A stretch of 64,000 nt of DNA from Allolucifera butyrica (GTDB lineage: Bacteria; Bacillota; Negativicutes; Sporomusales; UPPP01). Each line of letters starts with the position of its first letter. Within the stretch, counting starts at the first letter, position 1. The stretch spans positions 1 through 64,000 of the forward strand of contig NZ_UPPP01000073.1 in the NCBI RefSeq assembly GCF_900476375.1. Direction: 5' to 3'. The translations under genes were made by a program, and so were the position numbers. The notes beneath the pieces were generated by a model. That model searched no databases, was not told where the DNA came from, and saw only the letters and a list, made by a program, of their open reading frames with translations. Shown one piece after another: positions 1-8,383 of the stretch.

Positions 1-126
1 AATAAAAAAAGTAAATTAATAATTATGAAAATAAAAAATACTAAAAACAAAAATATATAGAAAATATATAGATGATAAAGGTAATTTAATTTTATGTTTG
101 TTAAATAAATTAAAGGACGTGAAAAA

Positions 127-1494
127 ATGGAATTGACAATGGATAATGTTGGCCAATTAGAAATTAATCAATTTTTAGGTGAAAAGATTGCCTGTAGGTG
201 TGGGAAAATTCATTATATGAATGTTGACAAAGTTATTATCGAAAAAGGTGCTATTGAAAAAGTAGCGGATGTTGTAAAAGAGTATTGTTCACAAAAGGCG
301 TTAATTGTTGCTGATTCTCATACATATGAAGTTGCAGGTAAACAAGTGACGGAAATTCTTAAAGCGAATGAGTTGAAGTATAAACTGTTTGTTTATAATG
401 TGACTCATGATTTAGTACCCAATGAAGAGGCAATTGGTAATTTGTTGTTGCAGGTTGAAGGGGATACGGACCTTTTGATAACGGTGGGGTCGGGAGTATT
501 AAATGATTTGGTGAAGTTTGTCAGCGAAAGAACTAAGATTCCTTCCATTATTGTAGCCACGGCGCCATCGATGGATGGTTTTGTTTCAGATACTTCTGCT
601 TTGATTATTGATAATTTGAAAACTAGCGTGAAGTGTAGTTTGCCAAAAGTCATCATCGGCGATGTGAATATTTTAAAACAAGCACCGAAGCGTATGATTC
701 TGGCTGGTTTAGGCGATATGATCGGTAAGTACTCTGCTCTGATTGATTGGCAATTAAGCCGTTTGATTAATGGTGAGTATTATTGCCAGGTTACAGCGAA
801 GATATCTGCTGATGCCATAAAGAAGTGTGTGGATCATATTAACGGCATAGATAAGCGGGATGATTTAGCAATTCAAAATATTATGGAAGGATTAATACGC
901 ACCGGGATTGCTATGAGTTATGTCGGCAATTCACGTCCTGCATCAGGTTCCGAACATCATATGTCGCATTATTGGGAAATGATGTTTTTATTTGCTGGCA
1001 AAGAAGCCTTGCTTCATGGAACAAAAGTGGGTTTGGCCAGTATCATTATTGCCAGAATGTATGAATTGCTTGCGAAAGAGAACGTTGATTTTGATGAAGC
1101 AATACGTAAAATCAAGATGTTTGATGAAAAACAATGGACGGAAGATATAAAGAAATTTTATGGGAAAGCAGCAACAGGAATTATTGCGAATGCTCAAAAA
1201 GACCAACGTAATTTTATTGAAAAACGGTTAAAAAGAGTTCAGATTATACAGGAGCATTTTCCGGAGATTATTGCACTTGCAAAAACAGCAAAGTCGGTTG
1301 ATTTTATCAAAAATCTAATGAAAAAGGCCAATGCTCCGCTACGGCCGGGAGAAGTGGGCATTGATGAGAAAATAGTTTATAACAGTATAGTGATGGCAAA
1401 AGAGGTACGCCAGAGGTATACGATTTTAAATTTGCTGTCGGATTTGGGGCTGTTGGAAAAATATGCAGAACAAATGAATTGCTTTATTCAATAG
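127..1494 (+). CDS. araM: sn-glycerol-1-phosphate dehydrogenase family protein (AraM/EgsA type)
   Basis: 455-residue NAD(P)-dependent, metal-binding polyol-phosphate dehydrogenase of the iron-containing alcohol dehydrogenase superfamily. Seen: glycine-rich nucleotide motif around residues 119-128 (VGSGVLNDLV), the APSMDGFVSDTSA segment at about 146-158, GLGDMIGKYSALIDW at about 195-209, and the His-rich SEHHMSH segment near 280 that supplies metal ligands. Family knowledge: AraM of Bacillus reduces dihydroxyacetone phosphate to glycerol-1-phosphate. An AAAGGAC SD precedes the ATG. It is the first gene of a run with gutM, srlA, srlE, srlB and a HAD phosphatase, and no SrlD-type sorbitol-6-phosphate dehydrogenase is present, so here it may oxidise the imported polyol phosphate (inference). 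Family assignment is firm; substrate is not. Confidence 0.85.
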   Translation: MELTMDNVGQLEINQFLGEKIACRCGKIHYMNVDKVIIEKGAIEKVADVVKEYCSQKALIVADSHTYEVAGKQVTEILKANELKYKLFVYNVTHDLVPNEEAIGNLLLQVEGDTDLLITVGSGVLNDLVKFVSERTKIPSIIVATAPSMDGFVSDTSALIIDNLKTSVKCSLPKVIIGDVNILKQAPKRMILAGLGDMIGKYSALIDWQLSRLINGEYYCQVTAKISADAIKKCVDHINGIDKRDDLAIQNIMEGLIRTGIAMSYVGNSRPASGSEHHMSHYWEMMFLFAGKEALLHGTKVGLASIIIARMYELLAKENVDFDEAIRKIKMFDEKQWTEDIKKFYGKAATGIIANAQKDQRNFIEKRLKRVQIIQEHFPEIIALAKTAKSVDFIKNLMKKANAPLRPGEVGIDEKIVYNSIVMAKEVRQRYTILNLLSDLGLLEKYAEQMNCFIQ

Positions 1495-1525
1495 AGCAAT
1501 TCATTTAAATAGAGAGGACATCAAA

Positions 1526-1879
1526 ATGGAAAGTTTTTTGTTGGCATTATTTGCAGCGTATGTTATTCAATCGTTGATGGCTTATTTACAGATGGCACAT
1601 TTTAAAAAGATCGTCAGGGAACTCCGCGCAAAAGGTATAGTTGGTATAGGCGCAAAGAAGCGAAAATTGATGGCAGGAAATATTGTTATTTTAGTTAGTG
1701 ATCAATCCGGTGATATTGTGGAAGCTTGGACCATGCGAGGCGTCAGCGTATTTGCCAGATTTAAAAAGATAGAAAATATTCGAGGACTATCCTTACATGA
1801 ATTACGGAAACAGACATTAAACGAAAAAGATCCGGCGTTGGTAGATGCTTTAAATCAGCTGGAAGCGCAGCTTATATAA
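1526..1879 (+). CDS. gutM: Glucitol operon activator protein GutM
   Basis: 117-residue protein matching the GutM/SrlM family in length and layout: an N-terminal hydrophobic segment (about residues 3-20), then a basic stretch, then a short soluble domain with the VARFKK-like core seen here as SVFARFKKIENIRG near residues 73-86. In enteric bacteria GutM is an auxiliary activator of the glucitol operon; the membrane anchor is visible but its mechanism is not known from sequence. SD GAGAGGAC lies upstream of the ATG. It lies 31 bases after araM and 256 bases before srlA, which supports a glucitol-type PTS operon. Confidence 0.88.
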   Translation: MESFLLALFAAYVIQSLMAYLQMAHFKKIVRELRAKGIVGIGAKKRKLMAGNIVILVSDQSGDIVEAWTMRGVSVFARFKKIENIRGLSLHELRKQTLNEKDPALVDALNQLEAQLI

Positions 1880-1913
1880 TTTTGAACCTCTCGTTTTGAT
1901 GTTTTTCACGGCG

Positions 1914-1947
1914 AATTTATACATGAGTATAAATTACAGCCTTTTTT
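1914..1947 (+). terminator. AT-rich hairpin with T-tract in the gutM-srlA leader
   Basis: Perfect 9-bp inverted repeat AATTTATAC (1914-1922) and GTATAAATT (1927-1935) with a 4-nt loop, followed after six bases by seven T (1941-1947). The stem is AT-only at its base so termination would be weak; it may act as an internal attenuator or mRNA processing site between gutM and srlA. Confidence 0.4.
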
Positions 1948-2112
1948 TGGACGGAAGGAGATGGGCCGGTATAAGTTTGATTTTTATAAGCAGGGGAGAT
2001 GGTACTAAAAAAGTTCGCAAAGTTGGGGGCGCACTCTTAAACCAAGATTGATGTCCGAAGGGGGAGACCGTAGTTGGAGAATACGGGAACAGATTTTATT
2101 GACTTGTCTAAT
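1948..2112 (+). other. Unexplained G-rich leader upstream of srlA
   Basis: About 165 bases between the gutM hairpin and the srlA SD contain no good ORF. The stretch 2014-2090 is richer in G and C than its surroundings and can form a small CCGTA/TACGG hairpin (2068-2072 with 2082-2086). It might be a structured leader, but it matches no riboswitch class I can recognise. Confidence 0.25.
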
Positions 2113-2135
2113 ATTAATATATTAGGAGGATTTCA

Positions 2136-2684
2136 ATGGAAACATTAGGCGTTTTAGCAGCAGGGTTTATTGCGTTGTTTCATAAAGGCGGAGAAAGTTT
2201 TGTAGGTATGGTCACGACGATGCTTCCTACATTGATTGTGCTCATTACGGCGGTAAACGCATTGATTAATATTATTGGTGCAGAGCGGGTAGATAGATTT
2301 GCCCGTTTAACAACAAAAAATATTATCTTAAGATATTCAATTTTCCCAATTCTTGCAATGTTTTTTTTAGGGAATCCGATAGCGTATAGTTTTGGCAGGT
2401 TTTTACCGGAAAAATATAAACCGGCGTTTATGGACTCTGCAATAACTTTTTGTCACCCAATTACAGGGTTATTTCCACATGCCAATCCGGCAGAATTGTT
2501 CGTATGGCTGGGAATTGCCAATGGAATTACGCAATTGGGACTATCCACCGCTGAATTAGCTGTGCGGTATTTCATTGCAGGTGTTATTGTTATTTTTATC
2601 CGTGGTGTTTTGACTGAAAAAATTACGCTATATATGTTAAGAAAATCAAAAAGCAAACTCCTGGGAGAGAATTTTTCGGCGTAA
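2136..2684 (+). CDS. srlA: PTS glucitol/sorbitol transporter subunit IIC (SrlA)
   Basis: 182-residue integral membrane subunit of the glucitol-class phosphotransferase system, usual family length about 180. Seen: an amphipathic N-terminus with KGGESF, hydrophobic helices at about residues 25-48, 70-85, 120-140 and 145-165, and the conserved motif FFLGNPIAYSFGRFLPEKYK at about 77-96. Together with SrlE it forms the membrane channel that imports a hexitol while it is phosphorylated. Strong SD AGGAGG seven bases before the ATG. The separate srlA, srlE and srlB order is that of the enteric gut operon. Confidence 0.93.
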   Translation: METLGVLAAGFIALFHKGGESFVGMVTTMLPTLIVLITAVNALINIIGAERVDRFARLTTKNIILRYSIFPILAMFFLGNPIAYSFGRFLPEKYKPAFMDSAITFCHPITGLFPHANPAELFVWLGIANGITQLGLSTAELAVRYFIAGVIVIFIRGVLTEKITLYMLRKSKSKLLGENFSA

Positions 2685-2777
2685 GCCCTAACTAATAAGA
2701 TGTAAAAGATAAGATATTTAATGATGTCTGATGAATCACGTAGTCTTTGACATTATTCAAGGGAGGAAAAAGTAGTT

Positions 2778-3752
2778 ATGAGTAATGCGATTAAAATTGA
2801 AAGAGGATCCAATGGATGGGGTGGACCTTTAATCATAAAATTAACAGAACAAAGAAAAAAGGTTGTTTGTATTACCGGAGGAAGTTTGCATCCTGTTGCC
2901 GTGAAAATTGCCAAGTTATTAGGTGCTGAACTTGTAAATGGATTTAAGACAGGGGTGCCTGATGAGGAGATTGCAGTAGCGATCGTAGACTGCGGCGGAA
3001 CGCTGCGGTGTGGAGTGTACCCCAAAAAAGGAGTACCGACGGTTAATATCACATCAGTTGGAAAATCAGGACCTTTAGCGCAATATATTCAAGAAAATAT
3101 CTATGTATCAGATGTAAAAGAATCAACCATTTATTTAATAGAAGGCGAGAGTGCTTATATAGCGACAGAGAGTGTTCCAACGGAGATTTCAACAGTACCC
3201 GCTGTGGAAGAGCCGGAACAGAAAGGCAATATTTTGGCCAGATTTGGTAAAGCTGCCGGTAGTATAGTATCGATTTTCTTTCAGGCTGGCCGCGATACCA
3301 TTAATATGGTTATTGCAAGTATATTGCCGTTTATGGCGTTTGTCAGCATGATTATTGGTATTATTCTGCAGTCTGGTTTGGGAGATATTATCGCTAAATT
3401 CATTTCTCCTTATGCCGGCAGTTTGCCAGGTCTGTTCGCTATTTCGGTAATTTGTGCTTTGCCGGTATTATCACCCTTGCTCGGACCTGGTGCGGTTATT
3501 GCACAAGTTGTTGGTGTATTGATTGGGGTCGAAATTGGTGCCGGACATATTCCGCCTCAATATGCATTGCCGGCACTTTTTGCTATTGATGCACAAGTAG
3601 GCTGCGATTTTATGCCGGTTGGATTAAGCTTGATGGAAGCAAAACCGGAAACTATTGAAACGGGGGTACCGGCAATATTAATTTCACGTGCAGTTACTGG
3701 ACCGATAGGGGTAGTGGTTGCTTATTTTGTTGGTATTGGATTATTTTCTTAA
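2778..3752 (+). CDS. srlE: PTS glucitol/sorbitol transporter subunit IIB/IIC (SrlE)
   Basis: 324-residue fusion of the cytoplasmic IIB domain (about 1-130) and the second half of the membrane IIC domain (about 160-324). The phosphocysteine site lies in [15 protein letters not shown] (about 74-88), the second cysteine being the expected phospho-acceptor. The linker (about 130-155) is Glu/Pro-rich. Hydrophobic helices follow, with conserved [20 protein letters not shown] and [20 protein letters not shown] blocks. SD GGGAGG precedes the ATG. It passes phosphate from SrlB to the incoming polyol. Confidence 0.93.
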   Translation: MSNAIKIERGSNGWGGPLIIKLTEQRKKVVCITGGSLHPVAVKIAKLLGAELVNGFKTGVPDEEIAVAIVDCGGTLRCGVYPKKGVPTVNITSVGKSGPLAQYIQENIYVSDVKESTIYLIEGESAYIATESVPTEISTVPAVEEPEQKGNILARFGKAAGSIVSIFFQAGRDTINMVIASILPFMAFVSMIIGIILQSGLGDIIAKFISPYAGSLPGLFAISVICALPVLSPLLGPGAVIAQVVGVLIGVEIGAGHIPPQYALPALFAIDAQVGCDFMPVGLSLMEAKPETIETGVPAILISRAVTGPIGVVVAYFVGIGLFS

Positions 3753-3792
3753 GTCTCGCATTCAGTCATTGCTAGTAAGGAGAGCGGTATGT

Positions 3793-4146
3793 ATGAAATA
3801 TGAAGTTGAGATTATTAATATTGGACCATTGTCAAAAGAGTTGTTGGCTGACGGAAATTTAGTTATATTTGATAAATGCCCAAATGAAGCGTTGATGGAG
3901 ATTTCCGTGATGCATACCAGGGGGGAAATTAAAGGCGCAATCGAAGTAGGAGATAGGGTGACATTAGGTAGCTTTATATATCAAATTACCGCTATTGGTG
4001 AAGAAGCCTTGCATACGTTGAAAGAATTGGGACATTGCACGTTTAGATTCGACGGTGCTGATGTGGTTGACTTACCTGGACAAATTGCATTAAAGGGAGA
4101 TAAAGTACCTGAATTACAAGTAGGAAATATAATTTGTATTGAATAA
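3793..4146 (+). CDS. srlB: PTS glucitol/sorbitol transporter subunit IIA (SrlB)
   Basis: 118-residue phosphocarrier. I chose the ATG at 3793 because AAGGAGAG lies just upstream and because the protein then has the usual family length; a longer frame opening at 3718 would overlap the end of srlE. The likely phospho-histidine is His41 in VMHTRGE, aligned with the active site of enteric SrlB, and the KELGHCTFRFDGAD block is typical of the family. It accepts phosphate from HPr and donates it to SrlE. Confidence 0.92.
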   Translation: MKYEVEIINIGPLSKELLADGNLVIFDKCPNEALMEISVMHTRGEIKGAIEVGDRVTLGSFIYQITAIGEEALHTLKELGHCTFRFDGADVVDLPGQIALKGDKVPELQVGNIICIE

Positions 4147-4201
4147 TTTTGATATAAATGCGGGATAGTTAATAAAATTCACATAAAAATAGGAGAACTC
4201 C

Positions 4202-5005
4202 ATGGAAAACTTGGGTAAAATTAAATGTTTTTTACTTGATATGGACGGTACAATTAACTTGGGAGCAAAGTTATTGTCTGGTTCAGGTGATTTTATAAAT
4301 TATTTAAAAGAAAGTGGCAGGGATTTTATCTTTGTTACAAATAACTCTTCCAAAAATGGCCGGCATTATGTACAAAAGATGCGAAATTTAGGAATTGATT
4401 GTAGCAGTAACAATGTGTTGACTTCTGGGGAAGCTACAGCGAATTATCTGAATAGCCTAAAACCAAAAGCGAAGATATATCTGATAGGAACTCCGGATCT
4501 GGAAGAGGAATTTATTAATTGGGGTTTTACGTTAACTGCGGAAAACCCTGATTATGTCGTGCTTGGATTTGATATGACATTAACGTATGAAAAACTTGTA
4601 ATTGGTTGTGACTTAATCCGAAAGGGAGTTACTTATATTGCAACACATCCTGATTTTAATTGTCCGACGGAAACTGGATATATCCCCGACTGTGGTTCAA
4701 TGATTGAATTAATTAAAGCTTCCACGGGAAAATTACCGAAAATAATTGGCAAACCGAATGACCTAATTATTAAAAGCGCCTTTCGGAAAAGACCACAATA
4801 TAAACTGGAAGAGTTTGCCATGGTTGGTGACCGTCTGTATACTGATATAAAAGCGGGTGTGTGCGCCGATATTACTTCGATTTTAGTATTATCTGGCGAA
4901 GCGGCGATGAAAGATGTTGAAGAATCGGATGTTAAGCCGACATTTATTTTTGACGGTGTCGCTACAATTTATCAAAAACTAAAAGAAGCAGATGAAACAA
5001 AATAA
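4202..5005 (+). CDS. HAD-IIA sugar-phosphate phosphatase (NagD/AraL type)
   Basis: 267-residue haloacid-dehalogenase phosphatase. Motif I is LLDMDGTI (about 11-18), motif II FVTNNSS (about 44-50), motif III is around KIIGKPN (about 180-186), and motif IV MVGDRLYTDIKAG (about 202-214). This is the NagD/AraL/PGP layout with a large C2-type cap between motifs II and III. Bacillus AraL is a broad sugar-phosphate phosphatase encoded next to AraM; here an AraM homologue opens the same gene run, so the AraL-AraM pairing recurs around a glucitol PTS. It could clear excess polyol or ketose phosphate (inference). SD AGGAGAAC. Confidence 0.85.
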   Translation: MENLGKIKCFLLDMDGTINLGAKLLSGSGDFINYLKESGRDFIFVTNNSSKNGRHYVQKMRNLGIDCSSNNVLTSGEATANYLNSLKPKAKIYLIGTPDLEEEFINWGFTLTAENPDYVVLGFDMTLTYEKLVIGCDLIRKGVTYIATHPDFNCPTETGYIPDCGSMIELIKASTGKLPKIIGKPNDLIIKSAFRKRPQYKLEEFAMVGDRLYTDIKAGVCADITSILVLSGEAAMKDVEESDVKPTFIFDGVATIYQKLKEADETK

Positions 5006-5066
5006 AGATAATAAAAGACTATGAGAAGAATGAAACAGTAGGTGAAGCTAAAGAGCTTTATATTTT

Positions 5067-5093
5067 AATGACGCATAGGCGTCATTTTTTTTT
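5067..5093 (+). terminator. Rho-independent terminator after the glucitol/AraM operon
   Basis: Perfect 8-bp stem AATGACGC/GCGTCATT with an ATAG loop followed by a run of T. It closes the 0.1-5.0 kb operon. Confidence 0.9.
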
Positions 5094-5154
5094 ATGCCGT
5101 TAAAAAATTCTTGGAATTTGAATATATAAGGTAAAGGGGTAGCGAGGTGAGAAT

Positions 5155-5442
5155 ATGGGGGAAAACCAAATTGCTGTACCAATGGATGTATTTTTAAAGA
5201 TTATTGAGGGACAAGCCCGGATTGAAGCCAAGCTGGATACGCACATCAGTACGGAATCGACCCTGGAAAATCGCGTATATGCCCTGGAAACCGATGCAAA
5301 CCAGGCGAAAGGAGGGCGAAGGATGCTAATGTGGATTATACCGGCTATTTCCGGGTTGGCGGCCATAGCTGGGACGGCCATCACATACGCTGTGACCGTA
5401 GGGAGGTATATTGAGCAATTTAATCATTTGGGGGTGAAGTAA
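5155..5442 (+). CDS. Small coiled-coil/membrane protein, phage XhlA-like
   Basis: 95 residues: an N-terminal hydrophilic part predicted to form a coiled coil (about 10-55, with LENRVYALE heptads), then one hydrophobic helix (about 57-80). This layout resembles the phage haemolysin XhlA group encoded beside holins and endolysins. Strong SD GAGGTGAG before the ATG. No endolysin, tail or integrase gene lies nearby, so it is either a prophage remnant or an unrelated small membrane protein. Function not assigned. Confidence 0.55.
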   Translation: MGENQIAVPMDVFLKIIEGQARIEAKLDTHISTESTLENRVYALETDANQAKGGRRMLMWIIPAISGLAAIAGTAITYAVTVGRYIEQFNHLGVK

Positions 5443-5478
5443 AACGCCGGTGTACTGCCGGTGGAACTATAGCTGGGA

Positions 5479-5745
5479 TTGGCGAATAGCACTCAAGGGG
5501 GTGCAAAAACGGTAAAAAGTGGTCAATTTGCCAGAACGCCGGAAAATTATGGTCAGCATATAGTGGCTATAGCAAAAAAACAGTTGTGCTTTAAATTGTG
5601 GACTGATGAGGTAAATCCCGTTGTCGGCTCCAGTAAAAAGCTAGTCTTTTGGGGATTGCCAAATGGCTTATTTTTATTGGCATTGATTCTGTATTCTGGG
5701 ATTTATAAAGAAATAAACTCAAAAAAGAAATGTAAACTAATTTAG
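5479..5745 (+). CDS. Doubtful ORF, 88 residues
   Basis: Starts at TTG with only a weak GGGA upstream. The product has one hydrophobic stretch near residues 58-72 and a lysine-rich tail. I recognise no family. It follows the XhlA-like gene by 36 bases and could be a holin-like partner or a chance frame in a decayed region. Confidence 0.25.
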   Translation: MANSTQGGAKTVKSGQFARTPENYGQHIVAIAKKQLCFKLWTDEVNPVVGSSKKLVFWGLPNGLFLLALILYSGIYKEINSKKKCKLI

Positions 5746-5920
5746 TAAAACCTTATTCAAAATTAACAAATGTATTTTGTGAGAATACAAAAGTGCTTAC
5801 TTGTTTATTCGCTATTAATTTTTTAATTATTTTAATAATTTTTTATTATTATAAAAGGGATTTTTTATTATTTACAGAATATATAATTAAAATCTAAAAA
5901 TTCTTTCCGGGAGAATCGAG

Positions 5921-6589
5921 ATGAAATCGAAACGATTGCTTGAAACCTATATTCCGTTAGTCAACTTTATTGCTGATCTTATTGGTCCCCATTGTGAAGT
6001 TTTGCTGCATGATATTGTTGATGTGCAAGAGTCGGTAATGGCCATTCGCAATGGATACATAAGCGGACGAACTTTAGGCTGTCCCCTGACCGATTTGGGT
6101 ATTGAACTGTTGGAAAATAAGGCGTACTTACATCAAAATGCGCTGATTAATTATTTAAGCTGCACAGCCAACGGAGAGAAATTAAGATCCTCTACTTATT
6201 TTATTAAAGATGAAAATAACGAATTACTTGGTATGTTATGTGTAAATATTCTTATTTCGCAAGATAATCAGATTGCGAAAGATTTAACAACGAAGCTTAT
6301 GCGAATTTTGTTTGAAAATCAGGCGGCCGAAACTTCGGCCGTGAATGAAGAGGAAAAAATAGTCGAGTCGTTAAACACATCGGTCGAGAATGTAGTGGAG
6401 TCGGCGATAAAAAAAGTGCTCGAGCAATATGACGTGCCGGTGGAAAGAATGTCTCTCGATGAAAGAATTTCGTTTGTGCAAAGACTGAACAACAACGGTA
6501 TTTTCAAGATAAAAGGAGCCATAGCGAAGGTGGCAAGTGTGCTGCAAACATCAGAAAGCACGATTTATAGATATTTGTCGTCTAAATAG
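5921..6589 (+). CDS. YheO/DauR-type transcriptional regulator (PAS-like plus HTH)
   Basis: 222 residues. The N-terminal half (about 10-115) is the YheO PAS-like sensor domain, recognisable from LLHDIVDVQESVMAIRNGYI and SGRTLGCPLTD. The C-terminal 60 residues form a helix-turn-helix ending RVA-like KVASVLQTSESTIYRYL. Family members include DauR, a repressor of D-arginine use. It stands alone upstream of ridA, threonine dehydratase, permease, serine dehydratase and PFOR genes on the same strand, so it probably senses an amino acid and controls them (inference). SD GGGAG before ATG. Confidence 0.82.
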   Translation: MKSKRLLETYIPLVNFIADLIGPHCEVLLHDIVDVQESVMAIRNGYISGRTLGCPLTDLGIELLENKAYLHQNALINYLSCTANGEKLRSSTYFIKDENNELLGMLCVNILISQDNQIAKDLTTKLMRILFENQAAETSAVNEEEKIVESLNTSVENVVESAIKKVLEQYDVPVERMSLDERISFVQRLNNNGIFKIKGAIAKVASVLQTSESTIYRYLSSK

Positions 6590-6686
6590 CGTAGTGGCGG
6601 TGCTTTAAAATAACATATTTTTTTATGGTTGAATGATAAAAAATTCTTACTATAAAAATAATTTTTTTAGTTTAACTTTGATTTTT

Positions 6687-6702
6687 AGGTAGTTAACTGC
6701 CT
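6687..6702. promoter_or_regulatory. Near-perfect palindrome upstream of ridA, candidate operator
   Basis: AGGTAGTTAACTGCCT is a 16-base inverted repeat with one mismatched pair, in the AT-rich 169-base gap between the YheO-type regulator and ridA. A repressor of that family could bind here; no experimental link. Confidence 0.35.
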
Positions 6703-6758
6703 TTAAATAGTAAGTCAGTATTGTTGGAGCAAATATTTTTTATTTAGGAGGAGAAAAA

Positions 6759-7142
6759 ATGAAAGAAGTAATTAAAACCGACTTAGCCCCGCAAGCGATC
6801 GGTCCTTATTCTCAAGGCAGAATTTCCGGAGGCTATCTGTTTTGCTCCGGTCAAATTCCGATTAATCCCGCAACAGGGGAAGTGGTTGACGGCGGAATTG
6901 AAGCACAGGCCAAACAGGTAATGGAAAATCTCAAACAAATTTTGCTGGCGGCAGAAATGAATTTTGACGATGTTCTAAAAACTACGGTCTTTATTACCGA
7001 CATGGGCAATTTTGCTGCTGTAAATAAAATTTACGGGAGCTATTTCACCGACAAATTGCCGGCCCGCTCTTGTGTCGCTGTGGCAAGTCTGCCGAAAGGA
7101 GTGTTAGTGGAAATCGAATTGATTGCCTGCAAACACGCATAA
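6759..7142 (+). CDS. ridA: RidA family reactive-intermediate deaminase
   Basis: 127 residues, typical RidA length. Seen: AIGPYSQGR near residues 12-20, LFCSGQIPINP near 27-37, and the C-terminal RSCVAVASLPKGVLVEIE block that carries the conserved arginine. The trimeric enzyme hydrolyses the enamine and imine products of PLP-dependent dehydratases. It lies 14 bases ahead of threonine dehydratase and upstream of serine dehydratase, matching a job of clearing 2-aminoacrylate and 2-aminocrotonate. SD AGGAGGAG. Confidence 0.95.
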   Translation: MKEVIKTDLAPQAIGPYSQGRISGGYLFCSGQIPINPATGEVVDGGIEAQAKQVMENLKQILLAAEMNFDDVLKTTVFITDMGNFAAVNKIYGSYFTDKLPARSCVAVASLPKGVLVEIELIACKHA

Positions 7143-7156
7143 GGGGAGTGGCGGAA

Positions 7157-8365
7157 ATGGATTTGTCATTGGGGGACATAAAAAAAGCCCAGGAAACACT
7201 AAAGGGGGTGGTTGTCCGCACCGAACTGGCCTACACAAATACGCTGAGTGAAATGACGGGAAACCGGGTCTATCTAAAGATGGAAAATCAGCAGCGGACA
7301 GGATCTTTTAAATTGCGGGGCGCCTACAATAAAATTGCCAATTTGAAGAGCGAAGAAAGAAAAAATGGAATCATTGCCTCATCGGCAGGCAATCATGCTC
7401 AGGGAACGGCGCTGGCAGGCACTCTTTTCGGGATTCAGTCTACCATTGTTATGCCGAAAAGTGCACCGCTGTCAAAGGTAAAAGCGACGAAAGGCTATGG
7501 CGCCAAGGTTGTACTTCATGGCGAGGTGTATGACGATGCCTATCAGGAGGCATGCCGTCTGCAGCAGGAACAGCAATTAACGTTTATTCATCCTTTTAAC
7601 GATCCGATGGTTGCGGCTGGACAAGGGACAATTGCCCTGGAGATTTTAGAAGATTTGCCCGACGTGGAAGCTGTCGTTGTACCGGTTGGCGGCGGCGGAC
7701 TGATTGCCGGCATCGCCGCGGCAGTTAAAAACGTAAAGCCAAGCGTAAAAGTGATTGGTGTCCAGACTAAAAATATGCCATCCATGGTGGAAGCGGCAGC
7801 CCAAAAGAAGGTGAGCACCTGCAACGGTATTCCCACTGTGGCGGATGGAATTGCTGTGCGGACTCCGGGGGATTTTACCTTTGCTATGGTTGAGCGTTAT
7901 GTTGACGATCTGGTAGTAGTAGACGAAGAAGAAATTGCCAGCGCGATTTTACTGCTGATGGAGCGTGTCAAAACGATCGCCGAGGGAGCCGGCGCTGTTT
8001 CCGTCGCAGCGGTGCTAAATCGGCTGCCGTATTACAAGGACCGTAAAATAGCTGCCTTGCTCAGCGGCGGCAATATCGATGTCAATATGATGTCCCGTAT
8101 TATTAACCAGGGACTGGCGAAATCGGGGCGCAAAGTAGTCTTTGATATGGTGATTCCCGACAAACCGGGTTTTCTTTGCCAGTTGTTAAAACTGACTGCA
8201 GAAACAGGCGCCAATGTCTTAGATATCAGCCACAACCGGGAGGCGCGCGGCGTGGCATTAGGTTATGCAAAGGTTCAATTGGAATTGGAGACAGCCGATC
8301 AGGAACAAATTAATGCGATCCAAGTGGTTATGGAAGAACACGGGTATTCTGTAAATATTATATGA
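7157..8365 (+). CDS. tdcB: Threonine ammonia-lyase (threonine dehydratase) with ACT domain
   Basis: 402 residues when started at the ATG at 7157 (SD GGGGAG); an earlier in-frame start would lie inside ridA. PLP lysine is Lys52 in TGSFKLRGAYN, the Gly-rich phosphate loop is PVGGGGLIAG (about 182-191), and a C-terminal ACT domain spans about 325-402 (VFDMVIPDKPGFLCQLLKL). The length and single ACT domain mark the catabolic/short biosynthetic class. It turns L-threonine into 2-oxobutyrate, and often also deaminates serine. Product feeds PFOR or amino-acid synthesis. Confidence 0.93.
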   Translation: MDLSLGDIKKAQETLKGVVVRTELAYTNTLSEMTGNRVYLKMENQQRTGSFKLRGAYNKIANLKSEERKNGIIASSAGNHAQGTALAGTLFGIQSTIVMPKSAPLSKVKATKGYGAKVVLHGEVYDDAYQEACRLQQEQQLTFIHPFNDPMVAAGQGTIALEILEDLPDVEAVVVPVGGGGLIAGIAAAVKNVKPSVKVIGVQTKNMPSMVEAAAQKKVSTCNGIPTVADGIAVRTPGDFTFAMVERYVDDLVVVDEEEIASAILLLMERVKTIAEGAGAVSVAAVLNRLPYYKDRKIAALLSGGNIDVNMMSRIINQGLAKSGRKVVFDMVIPDKPGFLCQLLKLTAETGANVLDISHNREARGVALGYAKVQLELETADQEQINAIQVVMEEHGYSVNII

Positions 8366-8383
8366 TATTCAGGAGGGAAGAGA

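Noticed and set aside
2014..2090. Possible riboswitch (purine or cyclic-di-GMP type) before srlA
   Set aside because: Conserved core motifs of those classes are not present; kept only as an unexplained leader.
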